Shown here: positions 36,749-45,539 of the stretch, piece by piece
Layout of the letters: each line of letters opens with the position of its first letter
Numbering within the stretch: the first letter of the stretch is position 1
NCBI RefSeq assembly: GCF_003112675.1
Contig: NZ_BFAY01000007.1
Location: forward strand, 248,001 to 312,000
From: Leptospira johnsonii
GTDB taxonomy: Bacteria; Spirochaetota; Leptospiria; Leptospirales; Leptospiraceae
DNA: 64,000 nucleotides
Reading direction: 5' to 3'
The notes under the pieces: model-generated
The model's database searches: none
Seen by the model: only the letters and a program-made list of their open reading frames with translations
Told to the model about the DNA's origin: nothing
Made by a program: the position numbers and the translations under genes

Positions 36749-36772
36749 AAAACAGAACGTTCGTTCTGTTAA
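36749..36772 (-). terminator. Perfect inverted repeat, terminator of the monooxygenase operon or TetR-type operator
   Basis: AACAGAAC and GTTCTGTT (36751-36758 and 36763-36770) flank GTTC. On the minus strand the repeat follows the monooxygenase stop by about 20 bases and is followed by TTTTATATG, so it could be an intrinsic terminator. The sequence also has the shape of a TetR operator and lies about 160 bases before the acyl-CoA dehydrogenase start. Confidence 0.55.
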
Positions 36773-36791
36773 TGATTCTCTCATATAATTT

Positions 36792-38318
36792 TCAGGAAAT
36801 AAATTGAGTAAACCATTTGGAAGCAGCTTTCTTGATAGATTGCTCATCGGGTTCGCCATCAGAAGCCCAAGCAATTACCCCGTCAGGACGTATCAATACA
36901 CTACTTAAGCCTAATCGTTCATTTGCTGGTCCAGAAACGTATTTTATTCGATCTCCGTATTCATTTGCCAAAGTTTTAAGGGAAGGATTTGTATCAAAAT
37001 CGAGAAGTATTCCGTGGCCGTCCTGCATAAATTCGCCAATCCTTCTGCCATCTATAAACTCAAAGTTCGGGACGCTATACCCTACGAAAGGATGAGTCCC
37101 ATCTAGATCATAATGAGTGAAAATACCCCATACCCTTCCCGCCATATAGGTGGCGGCATCGCGAGTGTCCATTAGATCGCGAATGATAGAGTTCAGTGCA
37201 CGTGCCTCTACATTTGGCTTCATGATCATAACCTGAGCCCGCGACCAATCCAGAACTTGGGCACCTATCGGAAATCGTTCCGTATGATAACTGTTCAGCA
37301 AATCTTCCGGCGCTTTGTTTTGGATGGTTGCGGCAAGTTTCCATCCCAAGTTCATTGCATCGCCCAATCCAAGGTTCAGTCCTTGGCCTCCCAAAGGAGA
37401 ATGGATATGTGCTGCATCCCCGGCCAAAAGGATCCTTCCATTTCGATAGCTCGTAGCCTGTCTTGCTCTGTCCGTCCAAGTTGTTGCGAAATGAAGTGTG
37501 GTGACAGTAACATCCGTGTTCGAGATTCGACGAAGAACCTCTTGCACATGTTCTTTTGTAATCGGTTTTTCAGAATTATGAAATGCACCGCCATCAAAAT
37601 CCTGAATAATGATGAATCCAGGTTGAGATTGCAAATACATACCTGTTTGTGTTAGGTTACGTCCCGAGCCAAGTTTCTCCGGATCGGCGATATCAACCTT
37701 AGTAGAATAGCCTGTAAATTCCGGTTCTGTACCTGCGAATTCAAAACCTCCCGACTTGCGGACAATACTACGAGCTCCATCACAACCCACAAGCCATCGA
37801 CCATTAAAGGTTTGTTCACCTGATTGAACAGTTACTCCCTCCTCTGTTTGATGAAAGGAAGTCAATGCGAGCCCTCGCATAATTTCTACACCTAAGGTTA
37901 GTGCACGACGTGTCAGAACAGTTTCAATCTCTTCCATTTCAGATATCAAATTGGTTTCAGTAGAACTTGGCAAACGTTGCCACTGTGAAGTGTCGATATT
38001 GCCTTCATGAAATGGAATACCGGCGAAATGGCCTACCTGACGACGCGGTCCTTGTTGAACCGCGGTTGCATGAGGATTTTTTAGACGCTTATGAATCTCA
38101 AGTTCACCTAATAATCCGCGGCGATACAGAGCTTCGATAGTAGGAGAAGAGAGTCCCCTTATACCGAAGGGGAGCTTTTTCATTGGTGAGTTTGGATTAT
38201 CTGCTTTTTCTAATATAAGAACTCCACATTTGGCCAGCGCCAATTCACAAGCTAGGAAAAGTCCAACTGGGCCAGCGCCGGAAATAATGACATCGTAAAT
38301 AGATTGGCCTTGTTTCAC
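36792..38318 (-). CDS. FAD-dependent aromatic-ring monooxygenase (PHBH/UbiH-like)
   Basis: 508 aa. The GxGxxG motif is DVIISGAGPVGLFLACELA. The DG motif lies in WLVGCDGARSIVRKSGGFE, and the second FAD motif is GRILLAGDAAHIHSPLGGQGLNLGLGD, read across two blocks. The C-terminal thioredoxin-like domain (from about residue 400: VLIRPDGVIAWASDGE) is that of phenol hydroxylase/TetX-like enzymes, which hydroxylate phenols or large aromatic compounds with NAD(P)H. The start overlaps the TetR gene (ATGA), so the pair forms one operon. Its GC content looks higher than that of the neighbouring small genes, consistent with recent gain. Confidence 0.9.
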   Translation of the reverse strand: MKQGQSIYDVIISGAGPVGLFLACELALAKCGVLILEKADNPNSPMKKLPFGIRGLSSPTIEALYRRGLLGELEIHKRLKNPHATAVQQGPRRQVGHFAGIPFHEGNIDTSQWQRLPSSTETNLISEMEEIETVLTRRALTLGVEIMRGLALTSFHQTEEGVTVQSGEQTFNGRWLVGCDGARSIVRKSGGFEFAGTEPEFTGYSTKVDIADPEKLGSGRNLTQTGMYLQSQPGFIIIQDFDGGAFHNSEKPITKEHVQEVLRRISNTDVTVTTLHFATTWTDRARQATSYRNGRILLAGDAAHIHSPLGGQGLNLGLGDAMNLGWKLAATIQNKAPEDLLNSYHTERFPIGAQVLDWSRAQVMIMKPNVEARALNSIIRDLMDTRDAATYMAGRVWGIFTHYDLDGTHPFVGYSVPNFEFIDGRRIGEFMQDGHGILLDFDTNPSLKTLANEYGDRIKYVSGPANERLGLSSVLIRPDGVIAWASDGEPDEQSIKKAASKWFTQFIS

Positions 38319-38869
38319 TTATTCCATCCATTCTTCAAAACCTTAAATGTGAGACCTAAGGTTTCCTTAGGGGACGGTGAGTTACACGCAAAACTCACTC
38401 CTTCTAAGATCAATTTTGCGACACATTCCGCTTCGATTTTATTCGCACCCGAATCGTTTTGAATTTCTTTAGCCAAGGTATTTTCATAGCGGGCCCATAG
38501 CCCGCGCAAATAGGAAGTAAGTTCAGGAGAAGATCTAATGAGTTTCCCAAATCCGGAGAAGGTCTTCTTATCGGGCGGATTGAATAGTTTACTCGAGAAA
38601 AAATATTGCTGGAGAGCATCCAGGATGGATTGGCCTTTTTTCCGATCTCGGATCGCTACCAAGATATCGTGATCTATTTCGTCCTCAAGATCAAAAATAA
38701 GAGACTCTTTAGTCGGGAAATAATTGAAAAGTGTAGTAACTGCGACCTCCGCTTTTTCGGCTATCTCAGTAATGGTGACCGCGTCGTATCCTTTTTCAAT
38801 AAAGAGATCACGAGCAATATCTGAAATGAGTTTTCGAGTTTTGGCTTTCTTTATTTCACGTAATCCCAT
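38315..38869 (-). CDS. TetR/AcrR-family transcriptional regulator
   Basis: About 184 aa from the ATG at 38869 (MGLREIKKAKTR, the usual family start). In-frame starts at 38887 (ATG) and 38905 (TTG) would add 6 or 12 residues; no clear ribosome site separates the three. The helix-turn-helix is VTITEIAEKAEVAVTTLFNYFPTKESL in two blocks. The C-terminal ligand domain is not assigned. It overlaps the monooxygenase gene and probably represses it until an aromatic or toxic compound binds. A 13-bp palindrome upstream (38942-38954) is a candidate operator. Confidence 0.9.
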   Translation of the reverse strand: MGLREIKKAKTRKLISDIARDLFIEKGYDAVTITEIAEKAEVAVTTLFNYFPTKESLIFDLEDEIDHDILVAIRDRKKGQSILDALQQYFFSSKLFNPPDKKTFSGFGKLIRSSPELTSYLRGLWARYENTLAKEIQNDSGANKIEAECVAKLILEGVSFACNSPSPKETLGLTFKVLKNGWNK

Positions 38870-38941
38870 CCTGGAAATCGCCCCCATACCTGAAGTCAGT
38901 GTCAATTTTATGCGACATCAAATTTAAATCAAGCATAATGT

Positions 38942-38954
38942 TGTAGTTACTACA
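38942..38954 (-). promoter_or_regulatory. Candidate TetR operator
   Basis: A perfect palindrome TGTAGT-T-ACTACA lies 73 bases before the TetR start, in the gap shared with the divergent membrane-protein gene. On the minus strand a TTGATT/TAAAAT pair lies between it and the gene. Assignment to the neighbouring TetR protein is inferred from position only. Confidence 0.4.
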
Positions 38955-39055
38955 TTTTTATACTTGATTCGAAAATCTATTCATTCTGGTGGTGAAAAAT
39001 AGAAATGCAAATTCCTACTTGAATTTACTTCTTCGGATCTTAAGCTCCGAGAGAT

Positions 39056-39688
39056 ATGCATTTACTCATTTCCTTCGGCTTATTCTTTACGTTTATTATA
39101 GGCTCATTTGTTTTTTCCTTTTTGGATCGTCGCAGAATTCGAAAAGAATTTGCGAGCCCATCCGGAAAGCTTCTCTCACCGAATGACCGTATTGTTGCGA
39201 ACCGAAATAAGATGTTATTTATCGGAATTGCATTAATCCTTTTTGGAGGTCATGCGGTCGTTTTTGTCCGAATTAATGCAATATATATGATTGCCGTAAG
39301 TTTAATATTGATAATAGGTATTTTTGTTCTATTATTCCTTCTTATTAAGAGAACACCTTCTGGTTGGCTCCAATTCTCAGAAGAAGGGCTTACTATCGGT
39401 TTGCGCAACGGTAGTCACACAATTCCTTGGGCATCTTTCCAATCTTGGGAAGTGGCAGAGGTAGTCGGAAATATTTCAGTTCTGATTACCTTAAAAGAGC
39501 CGATCATAGAGTCGTTTCGAATAGAAAGTAGTGATCCAAATTACACGCTTAGAGTTCAGAAAATACTCTCTCAAAACTTTTCTATCTTCGAAGCACATGT
39601 GATGATCATGCTGGGGATTTGGAAGGCAGCTCCCGAGGATATTGTTTGTACTATAAGAAGATATACTAATGATATTGACCGGATTTAA
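39056..39688 (+). CDS. Hypothetical membrane protein
   Basis: 210 aa, no family recognised. Three hydrophobic segments (residues 3-22, 50-70 and 74-98) are followed by a soluble beta-rich part of about 110 residues: GWLQFSEEGLTIGL, HTIPWASFQSWEV and ISVLITLKEPIIESFRI. This recalls the PH-like domain of bacterial YcxB/YdbS-type membrane proteins, but the match is weak. It is AT-rich and followed directly by a dispersed-looking repeat. Confidence 0.65.
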   Translation: MHLLISFGLFFTFIIGSFVFSFLDRRRIRKEFASPSGKLLSPNDRIVANRNKMLFIGIALILFGGHAVVFVRINAIYMIAVSLILIIGIFVLLFLLIKRTPSGWLQFSEEGLTIGLRNGSHTIPWASFQSWEVAEVVGNISVLITLKEPIIESFRIESSDPNYTLRVQKILSQNFSIFEAHVMIMLGIWKAAPEDIVCTIRRYTNDIDRI

Positions 39689-39713
39689 AAGCGCGCCCCA
39701 CCCTGCTTTGGGT

Positions 39714-39746
39714 GGGGGCCGGTGCGGTGGTACATGAAGCTGCTTT
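39714..39746 (+). repeat. 33-bp direct repeat, copy 1, with adjoining stem-loop
   Basis: GGGGGCC followed by GGTGCGGTGGTACATGAAGC and TGCTTT. It recurs at 39858-39890 with one mismatch. A perfect 8-bp hairpin CCCCACCC/GGGTGGGG with a 6-base loop (39696-39717) overlaps its left end. The 350-base gap 39689-40038 contains this repeat pair and no credible gene; ORFs across it translate the repeat itself. Confidence 0.85.
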
Positions 39747-39857
39747 CGATATGATCGCTTCGTATTCATTCTATCTTCAGTCTCGTTTGGCCTCAATTCT
39801 TTCGGCCACCGACTCGCCAAAGACGGTCGTCTTCTCTCTCCTATTGTCGCTGCGAAG

Positions 39858-39890
39858 GGGGGCCGGTGCGGTGGTACACGAAGCTGCTTT
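39858..39890 (+). repeat. 33-bp direct repeat, copy 2
   Basis: Second copy of the repeat at 39714, 144 bases downstream, with C instead of T at one position. The 111 bases between the copies are GC-richer than the flanking genes, so the two copies plus spacer may be one mobile or amplified unit. Confidence 0.85.
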
Positions 39891-40038
39891 ACCACATTTT
39901 ATTCCACTTAGCAAGAGAAAATCCCTCGTTCTACCTTGTTGGAATTCCTACAATAGAATTTAGATTCGGAAATTTGTTTACTTTAGAAAGTAAAAATGAA
40001 TAAATATTCGCCTGAGGTAGTTTGTCGGGAGAGATTTC

Positions 40039-40434
40039 ATGACACAAAGTATCATTGCACCTATCGTTTCCGGAATAGCCGGATTTATTTGCGCATTTCT
40101 TTTTAGCGGCCCTCTTTATTTCGGTCTTTCAAAATTTCTGAATTTACCTACACAAGAAGATAAGAAAAATCTTGGGTTCCGAATATTTTTGAATTTCTGC
40201 GTTTTCTTAGCCACGGCCTTTTCTCTCTCATTAATACTACAATATATGAGCCTACAAAATAAAGCTCATGGCCAATCGATTGCTTTCATCCTCTGGTTCG
40301 GATTCATATTCACGTCTAGCTCTATTGATGTGATATGGAAAGGGAAACATCTGAAGTTATGGATTTTTGAATCTATATCTTCTTTAATCACAATCCAAGT
40401 TTTAATGTTTGTTCTATTACTATTTTATAAATGA
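40039..40434 (+). CDS. Hypothetical membrane protein (possibly DUF1761-like)
   Basis: 131 aa with four hydrophobic segments separated by short loops (IVSGIAGFICAFLFSGPLYF, FLNFCVFLATAFSLSLIL, SIAFILWFGFIFTSSSI, ISSLITIQVLMFVLLLF). The size and helix pattern resemble DUF1761 proteins, with a Lys/Trp-rich loop before the last helix. GGGAGAG precedes the ATG. It overlaps the next gene by four bases. Confidence 0.65.
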   Translation: MTQSIIAPIVSGIAGFICAFLFSGPLYFGLSKFLNLPTQEDKKNLGFRIFLNFCVFLATAFSLSLILQYMSLQNKAHGQSIAFILWFGFIFTSSSIDVIWKGKHLKLWIFESISSLITIQVLMFVLLLFYK

Positions 40435-40835
40435 AACAAGCCCGTTTTCTTCTTACACTTGATTCTACCGGAGCATTAATCGTAGGAGTATTCATCTTTC
40501 TTTTCTCCTCTTTTATTTCGACCTTAAATGGATGGGACGAAAGTTTCATTCACATTGAAGGTTTTGTGAATTTGATATATGGCTCTTATTCCGGAATTCT
40601 ACTATTGCTTTTCAGAAGAGGTCAACTTCATCGTATTTTTGTTTTGATCTTGATCATTGCAAATTCCCTTTGGGGTTTGCAATGTTTTGCCCAAGCATGG
40701 AGATTACAAGAAGAAGCCACCTATATCGGTACCGCAGTATTATTACTCGAAGGTATTTATCTATTGATATTAGCTTTTTTTGAAGTTAGGTTTGTTTTAC
40801 CTCAGGGCGTTTCCAACTCGTCTCAAGTAGCGTAA
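40431..40835 (+). CDS. Hypothetical four-helix membrane protein
   Basis: 134 aa with about four hydrophobic segments: LIVGVFIFLFSSFIS, LIYGSYSGILLLLF, IFVLILIIANSLWGLQ, and VLLLEGIYLLILAFFEVRF. No family is recognised. It begins with an ATGA overlap on the preceding membrane-protein gene, so the two are translated together. It is convergent with the MBL hydrolase and only 8 bases from it. Confidence 0.65.
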   Translation: MKQARFLLTLDSTGALIVGVFIFLFSSFISTLNGWDESFIHIEGFVNLIYGSYSGILLLLFRRGQLHRIFVLILIIANSLWGLQCFAQAWRLQEEATYIGTAVLLLEGIYLLILAFFEVRFVLPQGVSNSSQVA

Positions 40836-40843
40836 GTAAAAAT

Positions 40844-41785
40844 CTATTTAACAGGAGTAGGAATACTTTGATGTCCTGGATGGATCTGAATTTTCGGGAA
40901 CTTAGCGGCTACCGTCTGCAACAAATTTAGGCTCGTTTTGTTCCTTTCCAAATCCTTGGTAAAATCTCCGGGAGTCACGTTATTCAGCCAACCCCAGCTA
41001 GTATGACAAGTATCTCCTGTAATTAGTTGGGCCCCATTAGTGGATTTTATTAAAAATGCGATACTACCCTCTGTATGTCCCGGAACGGAAATTATATAAA
41101 GAGATTGATCGCCGAAGAAATCTAAAAATCTAATTGGAGCACCTTCTCTTCCTAAGAAGTTCAATTCAGAAAGGGAAGTATCACGTCCAAGTAATGTATC
41201 CGTACTTCCTTGTACGAAAAGGTGTAGAAAACGAGAATCTCCCGGTTCGTTCTGTCCAGTATACACTGAAGTCCCCGCTGGAAAATCATGCGTTCCCAGA
41301 ATATGATCTAAATGCAGATGAGTAAGGAAAATACCTTCTACTTTTTTCGGTTCTTTTTGCAGCCACTCCTTAATCGTAGTATGAATCTTGAGCTTACCTA
41401 GTTTCATTTGAGAAGCAACTATGCCTGAAACGGGCCATTCTTTTTTATCTTTGCGAAATATATCGCCAAGCCCGGTATCTATTACATATCTGCCGAACTT
41501 AGGATGATCAATTACATAAAAATAAATTTGGATCGGTTCCTCGCCGGATTGCAAACCCGCTGCGACGGCCTTTGGATCCTTTAAATTGATCAAACCCGCG
41601 CGTTCCGCCAACCAATCCGCTGCGACAATTTTTTTAAGGACAATCGGCCCTTTGTCAGAAGAATTTATATCTTGGATATCCACTGGAGTTCCTTTATTCA
41701 CCAGAACGGAGCGATTAGAAGTAACTGCGCAAGCGGTTAGGATCCCGATTGAGATAAATGAAAAAATGATTCGTTGGATTTTCAC
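40844..41785 (-). CDS. MBL-fold metallo-hydrolase lipoprotein (lactonase-like)
   Basis: 313 aa. Signal ending [10 protein letters not shown] (lipobox Cys about residue 19). The metal motif is [18 protein letters not shown] (HxHxDH at about residue 155), with a later His in [13 protein letters not shown], the bridging Asp in [12 protein letters not shown] and the final His in IHPGHQ. This pattern is that of AttM/AhlA-type N-acyl-homoserine lactonases and related esterases. No signalling genes are nearby, so the natural substrate is open. Confidence 0.88.
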   Translation of the reverse strand: MKIQRIIFSFISIGILTACAVTSNRSVLVNKGTPVDIQDINSSDKGPIVLKKIVAADWLAERAGLINLKDPKAVAAGLQSGEEPIQIYFYVIDHPKFGRYVIDTGLGDIFRKDKKEWPVSGIVASQMKLGKLKIHTTIKEWLQKEPKKVEGIFLTHLHLDHILGTHDFPAGTSVYTGQNEPGDSRFLHLFVQGSTDTLLGRDTSLSELNFLGREGAPIRFLDFFGDQSLYIISVPGHTEGSIAFLIKSTNGAQLITGDTCHTSWGWLNNVTPGDFTKDLERNKTSLNLLQTVAAKFPKIQIHPGHQSIPTPVK

Positions 41786-41850
41786 GAGAGATAGACCTTA
41801 TACATTTACGATAGTTCGAAAAGAATTTTGAATTCCGAATTATCTTTCAA

Positions 41851-43023
41851 TTAAATTACTTTATCTTTCTTCAATTCTTCTATTTCTGCTTCGGAATAGC
41901 CTAAAGACTTTAAGATCTCTTGATTATGTTCGCCATGATCAGGAGGATCTGTCCTATAAGTCACCTTACTTTCCGAAAAAGGAAAAGGGGAACCGAATTG
42001 TATATAATCTCCGTACTGTTTATGGGTGCGATCCAGGATCATTCCCTTCTCTCTTAGCACTGGGTCTTTAGAAACTTCTTCCATGGTTTTGACCGGAGTG
42101 AGACAAGAATCAGGATTTTGGAATATAGGCTCCAAGTCCGAGAGGGTTTTAGAGGAGAAGTATTCCGTCAGGATCTTTTTCCATTCCGCAAAATGTGTTT
42201 CTGCAATCGGAACTTTTTCCAAATGTGTATCGAGACCGGACTGCCTTAAGAATGTTTTGAAAAACATTTCTTCCAATGCGCCTAATGCAACCCATCTTCC
42301 TTCTTTGGTTTTGTAGGTCGAATAGTTAGGCAATTTCCCCGATAATAATTCGTTTCCTCCTTCCGGATTTTTTCCTGTCGCGGAATAGATCCCTCCATAC
42401 AAGGAGATGAACTGCAGAGACGCTTCCATCATGGAGACCGCAATCTTTTGGCCGCGGCCCGTTTTTTCCCGATAATACAATGCAGCTAGGATGGAAGAAA
42501 GAGCGGTTAATGTTCCTCCGCCTATATCGGCCAATTGAAATCCTGGTGCCTGTGGATTTTTTCCGGTTTGGTCCAATACTCCGGAAAGAGAAAGGTAATT
42601 CAAATCATGTCCTGCAAAATCTTTGTAAGCTCCGGAATCTCCGTAACCATAGATCCCACAATAGATCAGTCTTGGGAATTTTTCTTTTAGGTCATCGTAG
42701 CCGAGTCCCATTTTGGAAAGACCGTCGGGACGAAATCCTTCCAGCAATATATCAGCATCTTCTAATAGTTTGAATAAGATCTCTTTGGATTTTTCTCTTT
42801 TGAGATTGAGTGTGATCGCTTTTTTATTTCTGTTCAACATCAAATATAAGGAAGGCGCACCATTCTCTTTTTTGAACATCACTCTAGTAGCATCCATTGC
42901 TCTTGGATTTTCTACCTTGATGATCTCTGCTCCCATATCTCCTAAATACATGGAGCATAAAGGACCTGGCAGTAATAAGCTCAAATCTACTACCTTAACT
43001 CCTGAAAGTGGACCTTTGTTCAT
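41851..43023 (-). CDS. CoA transferase family III, alpha-methylacyl-CoA racemase-like
   Basis: 390 aa. N-terminal GVKVVDLSLLLPGPLCSMYLGDMGAEIIKVE in two blocks is the CaiB/BaiF start. Racemase-type residues are present: His in AGHDLNYLSLSGVLDQ (about residue 122) and Asp in QLADIGGGTLTALSS (about residue 152), the catalytic pair of AMACR. The true transferases use an Asp elsewhere, so racemase is the better call. It inverts the alpha-methyl centre of branched acyl-CoA before beta-oxidation. AGGAAA precedes the ATG. Confidence 0.88.
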   Translation of the reverse strand: MNKGPLSGVKVVDLSLLLPGPLCSMYLGDMGAEIIKVENPRAMDATRVMFKKENGAPSLYLMLNRNKKAITLNLKREKSKEILFKLLEDADILLEGFRPDGLSKMGLGYDDLKEKFPRLIYCGIYGYGDSGAYKDFAGHDLNYLSLSGVLDQTGKNPQAPGFQLADIGGGTLTALSSILAALYYREKTGRGQKIAVSMMEASLQFISLYGGIYSATGKNPEGGNELLSGKLPNYSTYKTKEGRWVALGALEEMFFKTFLRQSGLDTHLEKVPIAETHFAEWKKILTEYFSSKTLSDLEPIFQNPDSCLTPVKTMEEVSKDPVLREKGMILDRTHKQYGDYIQFGSPFPFSESKVTYRTDPPDHGEHNQEILKSLGYSEAEIEELKKDKVI

Positions 43024-43110
43024 TTTTATGATTTCCTGAATATAAACTTCGGACCTGTTTAGATCCAGAATGTGGGATGAAAAGTGTTTTTTGTTTTTAA
43101 AAAACGGCGT

Positions 43111-43986
43111 TCAATCTGGGTCTTCTTCACTTAATTCTTCGCTAGTTTTTCCCCAACGCCATCTGGTATAATCTTCCGCAGTAGCGAAAGTATACCCTTC
43201 TGCTTTCAATTTTTCAATGATGAATGGTAGAACTTCTTTGGTGGTAGGATGTGTATCGTGGAATAAGATCACTACTCCTTGTCCTTCCGTTTTGGACACC
43301 AAGGAGTTATAGATCCGATCCATTTTCCTTCTGAACTTTTCATTGTCTGGATCTATCCTAGGCCCTTTTTCATACCATTCTCCTTTCACCCATTCTTTGG
43401 AATCTGTAGAATCGAATTCTTTAGTCCACATGAATACCAGACCTTTTCCTTGAAGTGCGGAACTTACTCTTTTTCGAGTGGTCTCGTTCTTGGTACTGAT
43501 ATAAGGAGATCCGAAAGGGGGACGTATCCATATTAGCTTTCCAGAATATTCTCCTAATTCGTTCTGGTATAATTTTTGATTTTCGTCCAATTGACTTTCT
43601 ATTCTTTTTTCGGAAATACTTGCGAAGTTCTGGTGGCCAAGTGTGTGATTTCCGATCGTATGACCTTCTTCTTTCATTCTGATCAAGACGGTTTTGTATT
43701 TTCGGAAACTGTTCCCTCTTGTGCTAGCTTTAGGAAGCCAAGCACCACATACAAAAAACGTAGCTTTTATATTTTCCTTTTTGAGTACATCCAATACGTC
43801 GGAAGTCCAGTCAGAAGGTCCGTCATCGAATGTTAAGAAGGCAGTTTTGGGAGGAAGAGGATCTCCTTCATAATATCCGATGGGACCTTTTTTATGATCT
43901 GTCTGGATATATGTGGAAGTTTCGGAACTTGAGCAGTAGATTAGAAATACTAAAGATAAGGATATGGCAGTCTTCATAAAACTCAT
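43111..43986 (-). CDS. Polysaccharide deacetylase (NodB domain) lipoprotein
   Basis: 291 aa, ATG at 43986 behind AGGATGGT. Signal ending VFLIYCSSSET (lipobox Cys about residue 18). The NodB motifs are in order: FLTFDDGPSDW, GNHTLGHQNF, WIRPPFGSPY and VILFHDTHPTTKEV, so the metal and base residues are complete. The family removes acetyl groups from N-acetylated glycans such as peptidoglycan or chitin. It acts outside the cytoplasm, possibly on cell-wall sugar. It is monocistronic. Confidence 0.92.
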   Translation of the reverse strand: MSFMKTAISLSLVFLIYCSSSETSTYIQTDHKKGPIGYYEGDPLPPKTAFLTFDDGPSDWTSDVLDVLKKENIKATFFVCGAWLPKASTRGNSFRKYKTVLIRMKEEGHTIGNHTLGHQNFASISEKRIESQLDENQKLYQNELGEYSGKLIWIRPPFGSPYISTKNETTRKRVSSALQGKGLVFMWTKEFDSTDSKEWVKGEWYEKGPRIDPDNEKFRRKMDRIYNSLVSKTEGQGVVILFHDTHPTTKEVLPFIIEKLKAEGYTFATAEDYTRWRWGKTSEELSEEDPD

Positions 43987-44174
43987 ACCATCCTATAAAG
44001 TTAAAAAACTTTAAGCTTGGATCGGTTTGAATTTTTAGCTTATAGTCCGGCTCCCGGGCTTCAGGAGCGTAGCGACTATCCTCCTGTGATTAGACTCCAG
44101 GAGTAACGATCTCAGCCACATTTTGAGTTTGAGATCACTACTCTCTTCGGGTTAATATTTAATAACTTTATTAC

Positions 44175-44552
44175 TTAAGCGAACATTTCCGCGGAGGTCA
44201 GCCAAACTCCTGCAAGTATCAAACCGATCCCTGTCCATTGGGTCCAGTTCAGTTCTTCCTTAAAGAACATTGCGGAAGCTACGAGCACGATGATAAATCC
44301 TGCAGATGTAAAGAGTGGATAAGCCAAGGATAATTTTAATCCGTTACCTAGTACCCATTTATAACCTAATAATGCGATCCCGAAAGAAACAAGTCCCGCG
44401 AAGAACACTGGATGTAAAAATGATTTGATCAATCCTTCTATTCCGGAAGCCGTACTTGTTTTATCTCCTAAAGAACTTGCCTTGATCAAAATGTTTGCTA
44501 AGGCATTGAAGAATAATGCGACTACGAAAATGATTATCACCGTTAATTTCAT
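44175..44552 (-). CDS. SMR/EamA-type small membrane transporter
   Basis: 125 aa with four hydrophobic segments. It has the shape of half an EamA transporter: ANILIKASSLGD, GLVSFGIALLGYKWVLGNGL, LSLAYPLFTSAGFIIVL, EELNWTQWTGIGLILAGVWL. The catalytic Glu of EmrE in helix 1 is absent (FNALANILIK), so it is closer to ArnE/ArnF or lipid-carrier flippase relatives. The partner for a heterodimer is not adjacent. The 188-base gap on its left contains short inverted repeats (CAGGAG/CTCCTG) and no gene. Confidence 0.75.
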   Translation of the reverse strand: MKLTVIIIFVVALFFNALANILIKASSLGDKTSTASGIEGLIKSFLHPVFFAGLVSFGIALLGYKWVLGNGLKLSLAYPLFTSAGFIIVLVASAMFFKEELNWTQWTGIGLILAGVWLTSAEMFA

Positions 44553-44696
44553 CTATCTCTCTCAAGAATTCGATTATTGTTTTCTTGTAATCTCCCCTTA
44601 GGAAGAGTGTATTATCCCTCTTTTGGGGATCGGTCGAAACTCCGAATTCCTGTCCATCGAAAGCAAAGGGAAAGAAATAGCAAGGGCAAATCTTGA

Positions 44697-45524
44697 ATGG
44701 ATAGAAAAACATTTAACTTCCGCGGGATCAAACTTTCTTATATAGATTCCGGTAACAAATCTTCTAATCCTATATTGATCGCTCATGCTAATGGATTTTC
44801 TGCAGGTTGTTATTCATTCTTCATCCAGAAACTTTCTGAAACTCACAGAGTGATTGCCTTGGATTTTTGCGGACACGGCGAATCAGAAGCAAACATGGAA
44901 TGGAAGGATTGGTTTTTCTTTCGAGACCAAATTTTGGCTCTGATCGAAACGGAAGATTTGAAGAATGTTGTGGGACTAGGACATTCTTTAGGAGGAGCAA
45001 GCCTACTTCTTGCTTCTTATCAAAGACCGGACTACTTTCATAAAATTTTCGCGATGGATCCTGTAATATTAAATCTTGCTTACATTCTTCTCGGTTTAGC
45101 TTTCGATACTCCTTTAGCAAAAGGAGCTCTCAAGAGAAGAAAAGAATTTAAGGACCTAACTCTTGTAAAAAAAGCGTATAGAAAGACTCCTACATTTGCG
45201 AATTGGTCTGACGAGGTCTTCGAAGATTATTTGAAGTCATGTTTTAAAAAAGAAGGAGAGAAATGGGTCTTATGTTGTCCTCCTGAATTAGAGGCCAAAA
45301 TTTTCAACTCGGTCAGTTTTTTAAGTTTATTCCAATATGGAAATATCAAGACGGAAACTCATATCACTATCCCCAGAAAATACGAAGTATGCTCTCCTTC
45401 AGCAGCTAAAAGGATTATCAAGGGAAATCCGAACTCAAGCTTAGAGTTATGGGATGATATTTCCCATTTTTTTCCGTTTGAGCGTCCCGAAAAAACCCTG
45501 GAAAGAATCATTCAAAAATTATAA
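44697..45524 (+). CDS. Alpha/beta hydrolase
   Basis: 275 aa. Core segments: SNPILIAHANGFSAG (oxyanion His in HANG), VIALDFCGHGES and VVGLGHSLGGASLLLAS (nucleophile about residue 100). The acid residue is likely in the MDPVILNLAYI region or later, and the His in DDISHFFPFERP. There is no signal peptide, so it is cytoplasmic. An AraC-family gene follows after 15 bases in the same direction, and the pair probably forms a small operon. Confidence 0.85.
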   Translation: MDRKTFNFRGIKLSYIDSGNKSSNPILIAHANGFSAGCYSFFIQKLSETHRVIALDFCGHGESEANMEWKDWFFFRDQILALIETEDLKNVVGLGHSLGGASLLLASYQRPDYFHKIFAMDPVILNLAYILLGLAFDTPLAKGALKRRKEFKDLTLVKKAYRKTPTFANWSDEVFEDYLKSCFKKEGEKWVLCCPPELEAKIFNSVSFLSLFQYGNIKTETHITIPRKYEVCSPSAAKRIIKGNPNSSLELWDDISHFFPFERPEKTLERIIQKL

Positions 45525-45539
45525 TCCGGTATTCGGGAA

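Noticed and set aside
37108..37655. Overlapping open frames on both strands inside the monooxygenase gene
   Set aside because: They sit in other frames of a gene with complete FAD motifs and have no independent start signals.
39491..39963. Open frames on both strands with repeated PPHRPP or GAGAVVHEAA peptides
   Set aside because: They are translations of the 33-bp DNA repeat, and one overlaps the 39056 gene in antisense. No ribosome site supports them.
43987..44174. Gap with short inverted repeats near the SMR gene, considered as a small RNA gene
   Set aside because: No tRNA or rRNA pattern, no clear promoter and no strong terminator; nothing beyond weak inverted repeats.
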